Source: CAMAVH01 sp046297835 (GTDB taxonomy: Bacteria > Pseudomonadota > Alphaproteobacteria > SMXQ01). Taken from it: a stretch of 64,000 nucleotides of DNA. Positions within the stretch are counted from its first letter, which is position 1. Every line of letters starts with the position of its first letter. The DNA lies in assembly GCA_046297835.1 (NCBI GenBank), contig JBKBHI010000007.1, positions 186,001 through 250,000 of the forward strand, read 5' to 3'. Under the pieces are notes generated by a model that was not told the DNA's origin, did not search any database, and saw only the letters and a program-made list of their open reading frames with translations. The translations under genes and the position numbers were made by a program. Positions 1-8,877 of this stretch are shown here, in pieces.

Positions 1-1116
1 GCGCGTGTAGCGGTGCGGTTGCACCACGGCGACGACCTTGCCCTTGTAGGCTTCGCGCGCGGCGCGCATGACGGCGGCGATCTCGACCGGGTGGTGGCCG
101 TAATCGTCCACCACCGTCACGCCGTTCGCCTCGCCGGTCTTGGTGAAGCGGCGCTTCACGCCCTTGAAGGCGAGCAGCGCGGCGCGCATGCGTTCCTCGT
201 CGAGGCCCATCTCTAGGCCGACGGCGATGGCGGCCAGCGTGTTCTGCACGTTATGCTTGCCGGCCATCGGCAGCTTCATGCCGCGGATCAGGCGCGGCGC
301 GCCGCCTCCCGCGCGATCGGCGACCAGCACGTCGAAGGTGATGCCCTCGGGCGAGGCGACGAGATTGAGGCCGCGCACATCCGCTTGAGGGCTATAGCCG
401 TAGGTGACGATCTTGCGGTCCGACAGTTTCGGGATCATCGCCTGCACTTCGGGATGATCGATGCACAGGCAGGCGAAGCCGTAGAACGGGATGTTCTCGA
501 CGAAATTGACGAAGGCGCGGCGCACCGCGTCGAAGTCGCCGTAATGGTCGAGATGCTCGGGATCGATATTGGTGACGACGGCGATGGTCGCCGGCAGCCG
601 CAGGAAGGTGCCGTCGGATTCGTCGGCCTCGACCACCATCCAGTCGCCGTCGCCGAGGCGGGCGTTGGTGCCGATGGCGTTGAGGATGCCGCCGATGATG
701 ACGGTGGGGTCGAGCCCGGCGCCTTCGAGCATGGCGGCGACCAGCGAGGTCGTGGTGGTCTTGCCGTGCGTGCCGCCGACCGCGATGGCCCATTTCAGGC
801 GCATCAGCTCGCCGAGCATCTCGGCGCGGCGCACCACGGGGATCAGGCGGGCGCGCGCGCCCGTCACTTCCGGATTGCTCGGCTTCACCGCCGAGGAGAT
901 GACGACGACCTGCGCTTCGCCGACGTTCTCGGCGGCATGGCCGATGGCGACCTTGATGCCGAGATCGCGCAGGCGCTTGACGTTGGCGCTCTCCGCCATG
1001 TCGCTGCCCTGCACGACATAGCCGAGGTTGTGCAGCACTTCGGCGATGCCGGACATGCCGATGCCGCCGATGCCGACGAAATGGATGGTGCCGATGTTGA
1101 GCGGCAGGGCCCTCAT
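1..1116 (-). CDS. murC: UDP-N-acetylmuramate--L-alanine ligase (partial, C-terminus off the window)
   Basis: Cytoplasmic Mur ligase that adds L-alanine to UDP-MurNAc using ATP, the first step of stem-peptide assembly. The reading frame is open from an ATG at 1116 to the left edge, giving 372 codons of a family that is usually about 470 residues, so the C-terminal part is missing. The N-terminus shows the Rossmann-like VGIGGIGMSG. The ATP loop GTHGKTTT is at residues 115-122, and the later SSAVK...NPEV segment typical of MurC is present. The ATG overlaps the murG stop as ATGA, which indicates translational coupling at the downstream end of the dcw operon. murB, ddl, ftsQ, ftsA and ftsZ would be expected further left. 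Family assignment is secure. Confidence 0.95.
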   Translation of the reverse strand, partial: MRALPLNIGTIHFVGIGGIGMSGIAEVLHNLGYVVQGSDMAESANVKRLRDLGIKVAIGHAAENVGEAQVVVISSAVKPSNPEVTGARARLIPVVRRAEMLGELMRLKWAIAVGGTHGKTTTTSLVAAMLEGAGLDPTVIIGGILNAIGTNARLGDGDWMVVEADESDGTFLRLPATIAVVTNIDPEHLDHYGDFDAVRRAFVNFVENIPFYGFACLCIDHPEVQAMIPKLSDRKIVTYGYSPQADVRGLNLVASPEGITFDVLVADRAGGGAPRLIRGMKLPMAGKHNVQNTLAAIAVGLEMGLDEERMRAALLAFKGVKRRFTKTGEANGVTVVDDYGHHPVEIAAVMRAAREAYKGKVVAVVQPHRYTR

Positions 1117-2282
1117 GCGGCCTTCTCCGTGTCGTGTTTGCCGTTGCCGCCGGCGAGCAGGCCGGCGACGAGAATGGCGAGATTGGCCGCGGCGTCGCGA
1201 TGGCCGGCGGCGTGGGCCTTGTCCGCCATGCGCGCGAGCTGCTGCGGCTGGGCGAACAGGAGTTTCAGGCGCGCGGACAGCGTTTCGGGCGTGAAATCGA
1301 GCTGCGGCACGCAGACCGCGCCGCCCTGCGTTTCGATGGCGCGGGCGTTGAGCGTCTGGTGGTCGTCCATCGCGTGCGGGTAAGGCACCAGGATGGCGGG
1401 CCGGCCGGCCATGGTCAGTTCGGCGACCGTCGAGGCGCCCGAGCGGCAGACGACGAGATGGGCGTGCAGCAGGCGCTCGGGCATGTCGCCGAAGAAGCTG
1501 GCAAGATCGACGCGGATGTCGGTGCCGGCGTAGGCCGCGCGCACGCGCTCGATGTCCTCGGGGCGGCATTGCTGGCTGACGCGCAGGCGCTGGCGGATGT
1601 CGGGCGGCAGGCGGTCGAGCGCGGCGGGCACCACGTCGCTGAATACCGTCGCGCCCTGGCTGCCGCCGGTGACGAGCAGGTAGATCGGGCCGTCGCCGGC
1701 GAGCGCCGGATAGGCGTTGTCGCGCAAGGCGCGGATGCCGGGGCGCACCGGATTGCCGGTCATCACCACCTTGGCGCGGTCGGCCGGCTTGATGCCGCCG
1801 ACGCTCTCGAACGAAGTGGCGATGGCCGAGACGCGCGAGGCGAGCAGGCGGTTGGCGCGGCCGAGCAACGCGTTCTGCTCGTGGATCAGGGTCGGCACGC
1901 CGAGGCTGCTCGCCGCCATCATCGTCGGCACGGTGGCGTAGCCGCCGAAACCGACGACGACGCTGGGCTTGAGGCGCGCCAGCAGTCCGCGCGATTGCAA
2001 GCCGCCGAGCGCGAGCTCGAGCACGCCCTTGGCGCGGCCGATCAGGCCGCCGCCGCTGACGCGGCCGGCGCGGATGCGATGGGTGGCGAGCGCGCCGAGC
2101 TCGCCGCCGTAAGATTCGCCGCGGCTGTCGGTGAACAGCGCCAACGTGTAGCCGCGCGCGCGCAGCTCGGCCGCCAGCGCCTCGGCGGGGAAGACATGGC
2201 CGCCCGTGCCGCCCGCCACCAGCACGATGGGGTGGCTCTGGCTGCGGCCGTTATTCACGATGAGATCGCTGCCCGACATCAC
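1113..2282 (-). CDS. murG: UDP-N-acetylglucosamine--undecaprenyl-PP-MurNAc-pentapeptide GlcNAc transferase
   Basis: Converts lipid I to lipid II on the inner face of the cytoplasmic membrane by adding GlcNAc. The 389-residue protein has the GT-B signature GGTGGH at about residues 24-29. The second Rossmann half contains TGGSQGA and CRSGASTVAE, which form the donor-sugar pocket. Length is slightly above the usual 355-360 because of a polar N-terminal extension, so the start could be a little further in. The start overlaps the ftsW stop by 4 bases and the stop overlaps murC by 4 bases, making it part of the tightly coupled dcw operon. Confidence 0.96.
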   Translation of the reverse strand: MMSGSDLIVNNGRSQSHPIVLVAGGTGGHVFPAEALAAELRARGYTLALFTDSRGESYGGELGALATHRIRAGRVSGGGLIGRAKGVLELALGGLQSRGLLARLKPSVVVGFGGYATVPTMMAASSLGVPTLIHEQNALLGRANRLLASRVSAIATSFESVGGIKPADRAKVVMTGNPVRPGIRALRDNAYPALAGDGPIYLLVTGGSQGATVFSDVVPAALDRLPPDIRQRLRVSQQCRPEDIERVRAAYAGTDIRVDLASFFGDMPERLLHAHLVVCRSGASTVAELTMAGRPAILVPYPHAMDDHQTLNARAIETQGGAVCVPQLDFTPETLSARLKLLFAQPQQLARMADKAHAAGHRDAAANLAILVAGLLAGGNGKHDTEKAA

Positions 2283-3400
2283 AGCTCCCCGAGGCCGGCG
2301 CGCCGGCGCGTCAGCGCCAGCACCATGCCCATGCCGAAGGCGATGCCGAGCAGCGACGAGCCGCCGTAGGAGATCAGCGGCAGCGTCATGCCCTTGGTCG
2401 GCATCAGATGCAGGGTGGAGGACATGTGGATGATCGCTTGCAGGCCGAACTGCACGAGCAAGCCGGTGACGGCGAGCAGGATGAACAGGTTGCCTTCCGA
2501 CAGCATGCGGGTGAAGCCGCGCAGCACGATGAAGGCGAACAGCGCGACGATGAACAGGCAGGCGATCAGGCCGAGCTCCTCGCCGGCGACGGCGAAGATG
2601 AAGTCGGCGTGCGCGTCGGGCAGGATCTCCTTCACCGTGCCTTCGCCGGGGCCGCGGCCGAACAGGCCGCCGTTCATGAAGGCTTCGAGGCCGGTGTTGA
2701 CCTGATAGCTGTCGCCCGACGACGGATCGAGGAAGCGGTCGATGCGGCTGGCGACGTGCGGCAGCACGAAGTAGGCGCCGACGATGCCGGCGACGCCGGC
2801 GATGGCCATGATGCCGACCAGCGCCATGGGAATGCCGGCGACGAACAATTGCGCGGCGAAGATCGCCGAGGTCAGCACGGCCATGCCCATGTCGGGCTGC
2901 AGCAGCAGGAGGCCGACGGTGAGGCCATAGAGCGCGACGGCGATGGTGCGGCCGGGGAAGCCCTGCTCAAGCCGGCCCGAGGCGAGCATCCAGGCCGAAA
3001 CCACGGCGAAGGCCGGCTTGATGAATTCGGACGGCTGCAGCGTGAAGCCGGCGAAGCTGATCCAGCGACGAGCGCCCTTGATCTCGACGCCGAGCAGGAG
3101 CGTCAGGATCATGCAGCCGACCATGGCGAAGAACATGACGACGGCGAGGCGGCGCACGTCGCGCACGCTCAGCAGCGAGACGGCGAGCAGCATGACGAGC
3201 GCCGGCGCGAGATAGCCGACCTGCTTGCGCACGAAATAGAAGGAATCGAGGCCGATGCGTTCGGCCACCGCCGGGCTCGCGGCGAAGATCAGCACGATGC
3301 CGAGGCCGACGAGGATCATCAGGGCGGCGAGCACCCAGCGGTCGACGGTCCACCACCAGCGGCCGAGAACGGAGGTGTCGGTGCGGGCGAAATTGATCAT
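2279..3400 (-). CDS. ftsW: Lipid II polymerase FtsW (SEDS family)
   Basis: Septal peptidoglycan glycosyltransferase of the SEDS family that works with the FtsI transpeptidase at the divisome. The chosen ATG at 3400 gives 373 residues beginning MINFARTD. A longer upstream open frame is only a shadow of murD. About ten hydrophobic segments start near residue 20, and the family features GARRWI, LQPSEF and the C-terminal LPLISYGGSS are visible. It overlaps the murD stop and the murG start by ATGA junctions. The SEDS paralogue for elongation, rodA, lies at 48.4 kb in this window. Confidence 0.95.
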   Translation of the reverse strand: MINFARTDTSVLGRWWWTVDRWVLAALMILVGLGIVLIFAASPAVAERIGLDSFYFVRKQVGYLAPALVMLLAVSLLSVRDVRRLAVVMFFAMVGCMILTLLLGVEIKGARRWISFAGFTLQPSEFIKPAFAVVSAWMLASGRLEQGFPGRTIAVALYGLTVGLLLLQPDMGMAVLTSAIFAAQLFVAGIPMALVGIMAIAGVAGIVGAYFVLPHVASRIDRFLDPSSGDSYQVNTGLEAFMNGGLFGRGPGEGTVKEILPDAHADFIFAVAGEELGLIACLFIVALFAFIVLRGFTRMLSEGNLFILLAVTGLLVQFGLQAIIHMSSTLHLMPTKGMTLPLISYGGSSLLGIAFGMGMVLALTRRRAGLGEL

Positions 3401-4803
3401 GCGCCGGCTCCCGAACGGCGCTCGCCCTGCGGCAGCGCGCGCACCAGGGCGCGGAACGCCTCGCCGCGCGCCTCGAAATTGGCGAACTGGTCGAACGAGG
3501 CGCAGGCCGGCGACAGCAGCACCGTCGCGCCGGTGATCTTCTCGGCCCAGGCGAGCTTGGCGGCGGCGTCGAGCGCGACCGGCAGCTCGCCGCATATCGT
3601 GTAGGGCACCTTGCCGTCGAGCGTGCGGGCGAAATCCTCGGCCGCCGCGCCGATCAGGAAGGCGTGGCGGATATGCTTGTGCCAGGGGCCGAGCGTCTCG
3701 ATGCCGCCTTCCTTGGCCAGCCCGCCGGCGATCCAGTAGATCGCGTCGTAGCATTCGAGCGCCTTGGCGGTCGCGTCGGCGTTGGTCGCCTTGCTGTCGT
3801 TGACGAAGGCGACGCCGGCGATGTCGGCGATCTTTTCCTGACGGTGGGCGAGGCCCGGGAAGGAGAGAATGGCCTCGGCGGCCTTCTTCGGGTCGATCCA
3901 CAGGGCGCGCGCCGCGGCGAAGGCGGCGGCGGCGTTCTGCCAATTGTGCTTGCCCGGCAGCGCCTTGGCATTGAGCAGGTTGGCGACGAGCGTCTTGCCG
4001 TCGCGCGCGCGGCTGTCGTGCAACTGCCCGTCGCGCACCCAGACGCCAGCCTCGATCGGGTTGCCGACGGTGACGGGCACGACGCGCACGCCGCGCTTGG
4101 CGATCTCCTTGGCGATGGCGCGCGAGGGCTCGTCATCGACGCCGATCACGGCGACGCCGTTGGATTTCAAGAGATCGAACAGCCGGCGCTTGGCGGCGAT
4201 ATAGCCGTCCATGCCGCCGTGGCGGTCGAGGTGATCGGGCGTGATGTTGAGCAAGACGGCGACGGCGAACGCGGGAGTGTGAACGAGCTCGATCTGATAG
4301 GACGACAGCTCCAGCACATAAGTTCCCGCGTCGCTCAATTCTTCGAGGCCGAGCGCGGCGGGGCCGAGATTGCCGCCGACGTCCATGCGCGTGCCCGTCG
4401 CTTTGAGGATGTGGGCGAGGAGCGCGGTCGTCGTCGACTTGCCATTGGTCCCGGTGATGCCGGCGAAACGCGCGCCGCTCTGGGCCTGGAGCAGCAGCTC
4501 CACGTCCGAGATGAGCGGCAAGCCTTTCGCCTTGGCGGCGGCGGCGACCGGGTGCGCCGTGGGAAAGCTGTGGGGAATGCCCGGGCTCATGACGAGCGCG
4601 GCGGACTCTTGCAACGAGGCGGCGTCGCTCAGGGGCGTCAGCGCCACGCCGGCGGCCTCGGCGGCGGCCCGCGCCTTCTCGCCGTCGTCCCAAGCCAGCA
4701 CCTTCGCGCCGCCCGCCTGCAGGGCGCGCGCGGCCGTCAGCCCGGACTTGCCGAGGCCGAGGACGGCGTAGGTCTGGTCTTTGACGAAAGGCAGCGAGAT
4801 CAC
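3397..4803 (-). CDS. murD: UDP-N-acetylmuramoyl-L-alanine--D-glutamate ligase
   Basis: ATP-dependent cytoplasmic ligase that adds D-glutamate to UDP-MurNAc-L-Ala. The 468-residue protein has an N-terminal substrate-binding domain with GLGKSG near residue 16, the P-loop GTNGKSTT at 118-125, and the central NITPDHLDRH motif. The C-terminal domain contains NDSKATN, as in all Mur ligases. It sits between mraY (15 bases upstream) and ftsW (4-base overlap), the classical dcw order. No missing key residues were noticed. Confidence 0.96.
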   Translation of the reverse strand: MISLPFVKDQTYAVLGLGKSGLTAARALQAGGAKVLAWDDGEKARAAAEAAGVALTPLSDAASLQESAALVMSPGIPHSFPTAHPVAAAAKAKGLPLISDVELLLQAQSGARFAGITGTNGKSTTTALLAHILKATGTRMDVGGNLGPAALGLEELSDAGTYVLELSSYQIELVHTPAFAVAVLLNITPDHLDRHGGMDGYIAAKRRLFDLLKSNGVAVIGVDDEPSRAIAKEIAKRGVRVVPVTVGNPIEAGVWVRDGQLHDSRARDGKTLVANLLNAKALPGKHNWQNAAAAFAAARALWIDPKKAAEAILSFPGLAHRQEKIADIAGVAFVNDSKATNADATAKALECYDAIYWIAGGLAKEGGIETLGPWHKHIRHAFLIGAAAEDFARTLDGKVPYTICGELPVALDAAAKLAWAEKITGATVLLSPACASFDQFANFEARGEAFRALVRALPQGERRSGAGA

Positions 4804-4818
4804 GGCGCGGTCGGTCCT

Positions 4819-5907
4819 TTAACGCAGTTTGAGGCTGGAGAGGCCGGCCAGCGCCAAGATCGACGCGATGATCCAGAAGCGGATCACCACGGTCGGCTCA
4901 GCCCAGCCCTTCTTCTCGAAATGGTGATGCAGCGGCGCCATGCGGAAGACGCGCTTGCCGGTGGTCTTGAACGAGATGACCTGGACGATGACGGAGATGG
5001 TCTCCAGCACGAACAGGCCGCCGATGATGGCGAGCACGATCTCGTGCTTGGTGACGACGCTGATCGCGCCAAGCGCGCCGCCGACCGAGAGCGAGCCGGT
5101 GTCGCCCATGAAGACCATGGCGGGCGGGGCGTTGAACCAGAGGAATCCGAGCGACGCGCCGACCAGCGCGCCGCAGAACACCGCGAGCTCGCCGGTGCCG
5201 GGCACGTAGTTGATCTGCAGGTAGTTAGAGAAGACCGCGTTGCCGACGAGATAGGAGATCAGCGCGAAGCAGCCGGCGGCGATCATGACCGGCACGATGG
5301 CGAGGCCGTCGAGGCCGTCGGTCAGGTTCACGGCGTTCGACGCGCCGACCATCACGAGCGCGCCGAACGGGATGAAAATCCAGCCGAGGTTGATCAGCGC
5401 GTCCTTGATGAAGGGGATCGCCAGGCTGGTCGACAGCGGATCGCGCGTGATGTCCATGATCCACAGCGTGGCGATCAGCGCGATGGCGCATTCGGCGACC
5501 AGCTTGTATTTGCCGGGCACGCCCTTGTGGCTGCGGCGCGTGAGCTTCAGGTAATCGTCGGCGAAGCCGACCGAGCCGAATCCGATGGTAACGAGCAGCA
5601 CGACCCAGACGTAGCGGTTCGACAGGTCGGCCCACAGCAGCGTGCCGGCGGCGACGCCGAACAGGATCAGCAGGCCGCCCATGGTCGGCGTGCCCTTCTT
5701 GGTCAGCAGATGGCTCTCCGGCCCGTCGGTGCGGATCGGCTGGCCGTGCGCCTGCTTGCTCTTGAGCCAGCGGATCGTCATCGGGCCGAACACGAAGCAG
5801 ACGAGCAGCGCCGTCACCGTCGCGCCGCCGGTGCGGAAGGTGATGTAGCGGAACAGGTTGAACGCCGCGAATTGGTCCGCGTAGGGCGTCAGGAGGTTGT
5901 AGAGCAT
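4819..5907 (-). CDS. mraY: Phospho-N-acetylmuramoyl-pentapeptide transferase
   Basis: Integral membrane enzyme that transfers phospho-MurNAc-pentapeptide to undecaprenyl phosphate, making lipid I. The 362 residues match the family length and form about ten membrane segments. The Mg-binding ADDY (in FADDYLK), the NLTDGLDGLA loop and the C-terminal PLHHHFEKKGW signature are all present. It is in the dcw operon with murF upstream (22-base gap) and murD downstream. Confidence 0.97.
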   Translation of the reverse strand: MLYNLLTPYADQFAAFNLFRYITFRTGGATVTALLVCFVFGPMTIRWLKSKQAHGQPIRTDGPESHLLTKKGTPTMGGLLILFGVAAGTLLWADLSNRYVWVVLLVTIGFGSVGFADDYLKLTRRSHKGVPGKYKLVAECAIALIATLWIMDITRDPLSTSLAIPFIKDALINLGWIFIPFGALVMVGASNAVNLTDGLDGLAIVPVMIAAGCFALISYLVGNAVFSNYLQINYVPGTGELAVFCGALVGASLGFLWFNAPPAMVFMGDTGSLSVGGALGAISVVTKHEIVLAIIGGLFVLETISVIVQVISFKTTGKRVFRMAPLHHHFEKKGWAEPTVVIRFWIIASILALAGLSSLKLR

Positions 5908-5929
5908 CTTCTGCGGGTGCCTTTCTGTC

Positions 5930-7363
5930 TCAGTGGCCGTTGGCGGCGGATTTGTTCGGGCTCGATCCGGCGAGCAGCTCGTCGACGATCAGGCCCATGC
6001 GGCTGCCGTGCGAGCCCTTCACCATCACCGCGTCGCCGGGGCGCACGAGCTGGCGCACCAGCGGCAGCAGCTCTTCGGCCTTGGCGGCGTGGCCGGCGCG
6101 CTTGTCGCGCGGCAGGGCTTCGTCGAGCGCGCCCATGTCGCGCCCGGCGGTGCAGACGAGATCGGCGGCGGCGGCGACATCGTCCGCCAGATCGGCATGG
6201 ATGGCGGCGGAGTCCGCGCCCAGTTCGAGCATGTCGCCGAGCACGGCGATGCGGCGGCCCCCATTGCCGACCGTGTTAGCTTTCAGCACCGCAAAAGCGG
6301 CGCGCATGGCGGCCGGGCTGGCGTTGTAGCTCTCGTCGATCAAGGTGAAGGTGCCGTCGGCCAGCGCGACCGTGTGGCGCGCGCCGCGGCCCTTGGGCGC
6401 GCTCATGCCGCCGAGCGATGCGGCGGCCTGTTCGAGATCGGCGCCGAGATGGACGGCGGCGGCGAGCACGGCGAGGCTGTTGAGCGCCCAATGGCGGCCC
6501 GGCGCGCCGATGGCGAAGGCGACGCGCTTGCCGCCGATCTCGGCCTCGATGCGGCCGCCGGTCTCGGTCGGTTCGTAGGACAGCAGCCGCGCCCACGCGC
6601 CCTGGGCGCTGCCGAAGCCGACGACGTCCGCGCCGCGCGCCAACGCCTGGCGCGTGAGGTAGCTGAAATAGGCGTTGTCGGCGTTGAGCACGGCGACGCC
6701 GCCCGGCTCGAGTCCGGCGAAGATTTCGGCCTTGGCGGCGGCGATGTCATCGACCGAATCGAAGAATTCGAGATGCACCGCCTCGATGGTGGTGACGATC
6801 GCGACATGCGGCCGCACGAGCTGGGAGAGCGGCGTCAGTTCGCCGGCATGGTTCATGCCGAGCTCGAACACGCCGAAGCGCGCGTCTTGCGGCAGGCGCG
6901 AGAGCGACAGCGGCACACCCCAATGGTTGTTCAAGCTGCCTTCGCTGGCGTGCGCCGGCCCTTGCGCGGACAGGACGAGCTTGAGCGCTTCCTTGGTGCT
7001 GGTCTTGCCGACCGAGCCGGTGACGGCGACGATGCGGGCTTTGCTGCGCGCGCGCGCGGCGGCGGCGAGGTCGCCGAGCGCCTGCAACGGGTCGGCGACG
7101 AGCAGCAGCGAGGCGTCGGCCGGGGCGTTCTCGGGCCGGCGGGCGACCACGGCGGCGGCCGCGCCCTTGGCGAGCGCGTCGGCGGCGAAGGCGTGGCCGT
7201 CGAAGTTCGGGCCCTGGATAGCGACGAACAGGTCGCCAGGCTTCACGCTGCGGCTGTCGATGGAGATGCCGGTCGCCGTCCAGTCGCGCGTCGGTTGGCC
7301 CTTGGTGGCGATCATCGCGTCGATCGAGGTCCAGAGAGGCCCAGTTTTATTCAGGGTGCTCAT
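5930..7363 (-). CDS. murF: UDP-N-acetylmuramoyl-tripeptide--D-alanyl-D-alanine ligase
   Basis: Last cytoplasmic Mur ligase, which adds D-Ala-D-Ala to the UDP-MurNAc tripeptide. The 477-residue protein has the substrate-recognition segment TGISIDSRSV near residue 31. The P-loop GSVGKTS lies at 116-122, the central segment GMNHAGEL follows, and DESYNASP lies in the C-terminal half. The start overlaps the murE stop by ATGA. It is preceded and followed by dcw genes in the standard order. Confidence 0.96.
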   Translation of the reverse strand: MSTLNKTGPLWTSIDAMIATKGQPTRDWTATGISIDSRSVKPGDLFVAIQGPNFDGHAFAADALAKGAAAAVVARRPENAPADASLLLVADPLQALGDLAAAARARSKARIVAVTGSVGKTSTKEALKLVLSAQGPAHASEGSLNNHWGVPLSLSRLPQDARFGVFELGMNHAGELTPLSQLVRPHVAIVTTIEAVHLEFFDSVDDIAAAKAEIFAGLEPGGVAVLNADNAYFSYLTRQALARGADVVGFGSAQGAWARLLSYEPTETGGRIEAEIGGKRVAFAIGAPGRHWALNSLAVLAAAVHLGADLEQAAASLGGMSAPKGRGARHTVALADGTFTLIDESYNASPAAMRAAFAVLKANTVGNGGRRIAVLGDMLELGADSAAIHADLADDVAAAADLVCTAGRDMGALDEALPRDKRAGHAAKAEELLPLVRQLVRPGDAVMVKGSHGSRMGLIVDELLAGSSPNKSAANGH

Positions 7364-8877
7364 GCGCGGCCTCCCAGCCGGGCGACGGCCTTGCGCGCCT
7401 CGTCGGCGTCGTTGAACGGGATGGTCGTCGCGCCGACGATCTGGCCTTGCTCATGGCCCTTGCCGGCGAGCACCAGCACGTCGCCGCTCCGCATCATGTC
7501 GACGGCGGCGAAGATCGCCTCCGCGCGGTCGGCGATTTCAAGCGGCTTGCCTTGCGCCGCTCCGGCGAGCACGGCGCGGCGGATCGCCGCCGGCTCCTCG
7601 CTGCGCGGGTTGTCGTCGGTGACGATGACGACGTCGGCCAGTTCGCTGGCGATGCGGCCCATCTGCGGGCGCTTGCCGGGATCGCGGTCGCCGCCGCAGC
7701 CGAACACCACCATCAGGCGGCCGGACGTGTGCGGACGCAGCGCGCCGAGCACGTTGGCGAGGGCGTCGGGCGTGTGCGCGTAATCGACATAGACCGCCGC
7801 GCCGGCCGGATGGCGCGCGGCGAGCTGCATGCGGCCGTCGACGCCGTCGAGGCGCTCGAGCGTGGCGAGCGCGGCGCGCGCCGAACCGCCGGCGGCGATG
7901 ACGAGGCCGAGGGCGCAGGCGACGTTCATCGCCTGGAAATGGCCGACGAGCGGCAATTTGGCTTCGGCATATTCGCCGGCGACGGCGAAGGACACGCGCT
8001 GGCCGTCCGGCAGCACGTCGAGAATGTCGAGGCGGATGTCCTTGCCCTTTTCGCCGAAGCCGAGCACGCGCTGGCCGCGCGCGGCGCAGATCGCGCGCAA
8101 TTCCTCGAAGCGCAGCTCGTCGGCGTTGAGCACGGCGACGCCGCCTTCGGGCAGGATGTCGGCGAACAGCCGCGCCTTGGCGGCGAAATAGCTGTCCTCG
8201 TCGCCGTGATAGTCGAGATGGTCGCGCGTGAGGTTCGTGAAGGCGGCGGCGGCGAGGGCGAGGCCGTCGAGCCGGTATTGCGCGAGGCCATGGCTCGAGG
8301 CTTCGAGCGCGACATGCTCGACGCCGGCGACCTTCAATTCGGCAAGGGTGCGATGCAGCGCGACCGGATCTGGCGTGGTCAGCGAGCCCCCGGTCTTGAG
8401 CTTGGCGGACTGGAGGCCGAGGGTGCCGAGGCTCGCGCCATCGACGCCCATCAGCGCCCAGATCTGGCGCGTGAAGGAGACGACCGAGCTCTTGCCGTTG
8501 GTGCCGGTGACGGCGACGACGTTGTCCGGCTGCGCGCCGTAGAAGCGCGCGGCCATCAGTGCGAGCTTGCGGCGCGGATTGTCGTCGGTGACGAAGCCGA
8601 ACGGACGGGCCGGCTTGTTTTCACCCTCGGCGCGGCCGACGACGATGTCGGGGGCGTCGGTGCCGGTCGGCGCGAGGATGGCGGCGGCGCCTTTGGCGAT
8701 GGCGTCGGGAATGAAGCGGCGGCCGTCGAGCTTGACGCCGGGCAGGGCGGCGAACAGGAAGCCGTCGCGCACGTCGCGCGAATCGGCGGTGAGACCACCG
8801 ATTTTCACGTCCGCCGTTTTGCTGCCTGCGCTCAATGCCACCGTCTCACCGGTCAAAAGCTCACTCAACGGACGCAC
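7360..8877 (-). CDS. murE: UDP-MurNAc-L-alanyl-D-glutamate--2,6-diaminopimelate ligase
   Basis: Mur ligase that adds the third stem-peptide residue. The 505-residue protein has the N-terminal segment GLTADSRDV at about 28-36 and the P-loop GTNGKS at 125-130. The specificity motif DNPR at about 422-425 marks meso-diaminopimelate rather than lysine as the substrate, as expected for a Gram-negative. The start overlaps the end of ftsI by 17 bases and the stop overlaps the murF start by 4 bases. Confidence 0.96.
   Translation of the reverse strand: MRPLSELLTGETVALSAGSKTADVKIGGLTADSRDVRDGFLFAALPGVKLDGRRFIPDAIAKGAAAILAPTGTDAPDIVVGRAEGENKPARPFGFVTDDNPRRKLALMAARFYGAQPDNVVAVTGTNGKSSVVSFTRQIWALMGVDGASLGTLGLQSAKLKTGGSLTTPDPVALHRTLAELKVAGVEHVALEASSHGLAQYRLDGLALAAAAFTNLTRDHLDYHGDEDSYFAAKARLFADILPEGGVAVLNADELRFEELRAICAARGQRVLGFGEKGKDIRLDILDVLPDGQRVSFAVAGEYAEAKLPLVGHFQAMNVACALGLVIAAGGSARAALATLERLDGVDGRMQLAARHPAGAAVYVDYAHTPDALANVLGALRPHTSGRLMVVFGCGGDRDPGKRPQMGRIASELADVVIVTDDNPRSEEPAAIRRAVLAGAAQGKPLEIADRAEAIFAAVDMMRSGDVLVLAGKGHEQGQIVGATTIPFNDADEARKAVARLGGRA

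Noticed and set aside
253..2369. Long plus-strand open frames across murC and murG
   Set aside because: They are antisense shadows caused by high GC content and codon bias. They are Gly/Ala/Asp/Arg-rich, have no family motifs, and the minus-strand frames encode complete Mur enzymes.
3664..6279. 871-codon plus-strand open frame opposite murD and mraY
   Set aside because: Low-complexity Arg/Ala/Asp-rich product with no motifs. The opposite strand carries two conserved enzymes.
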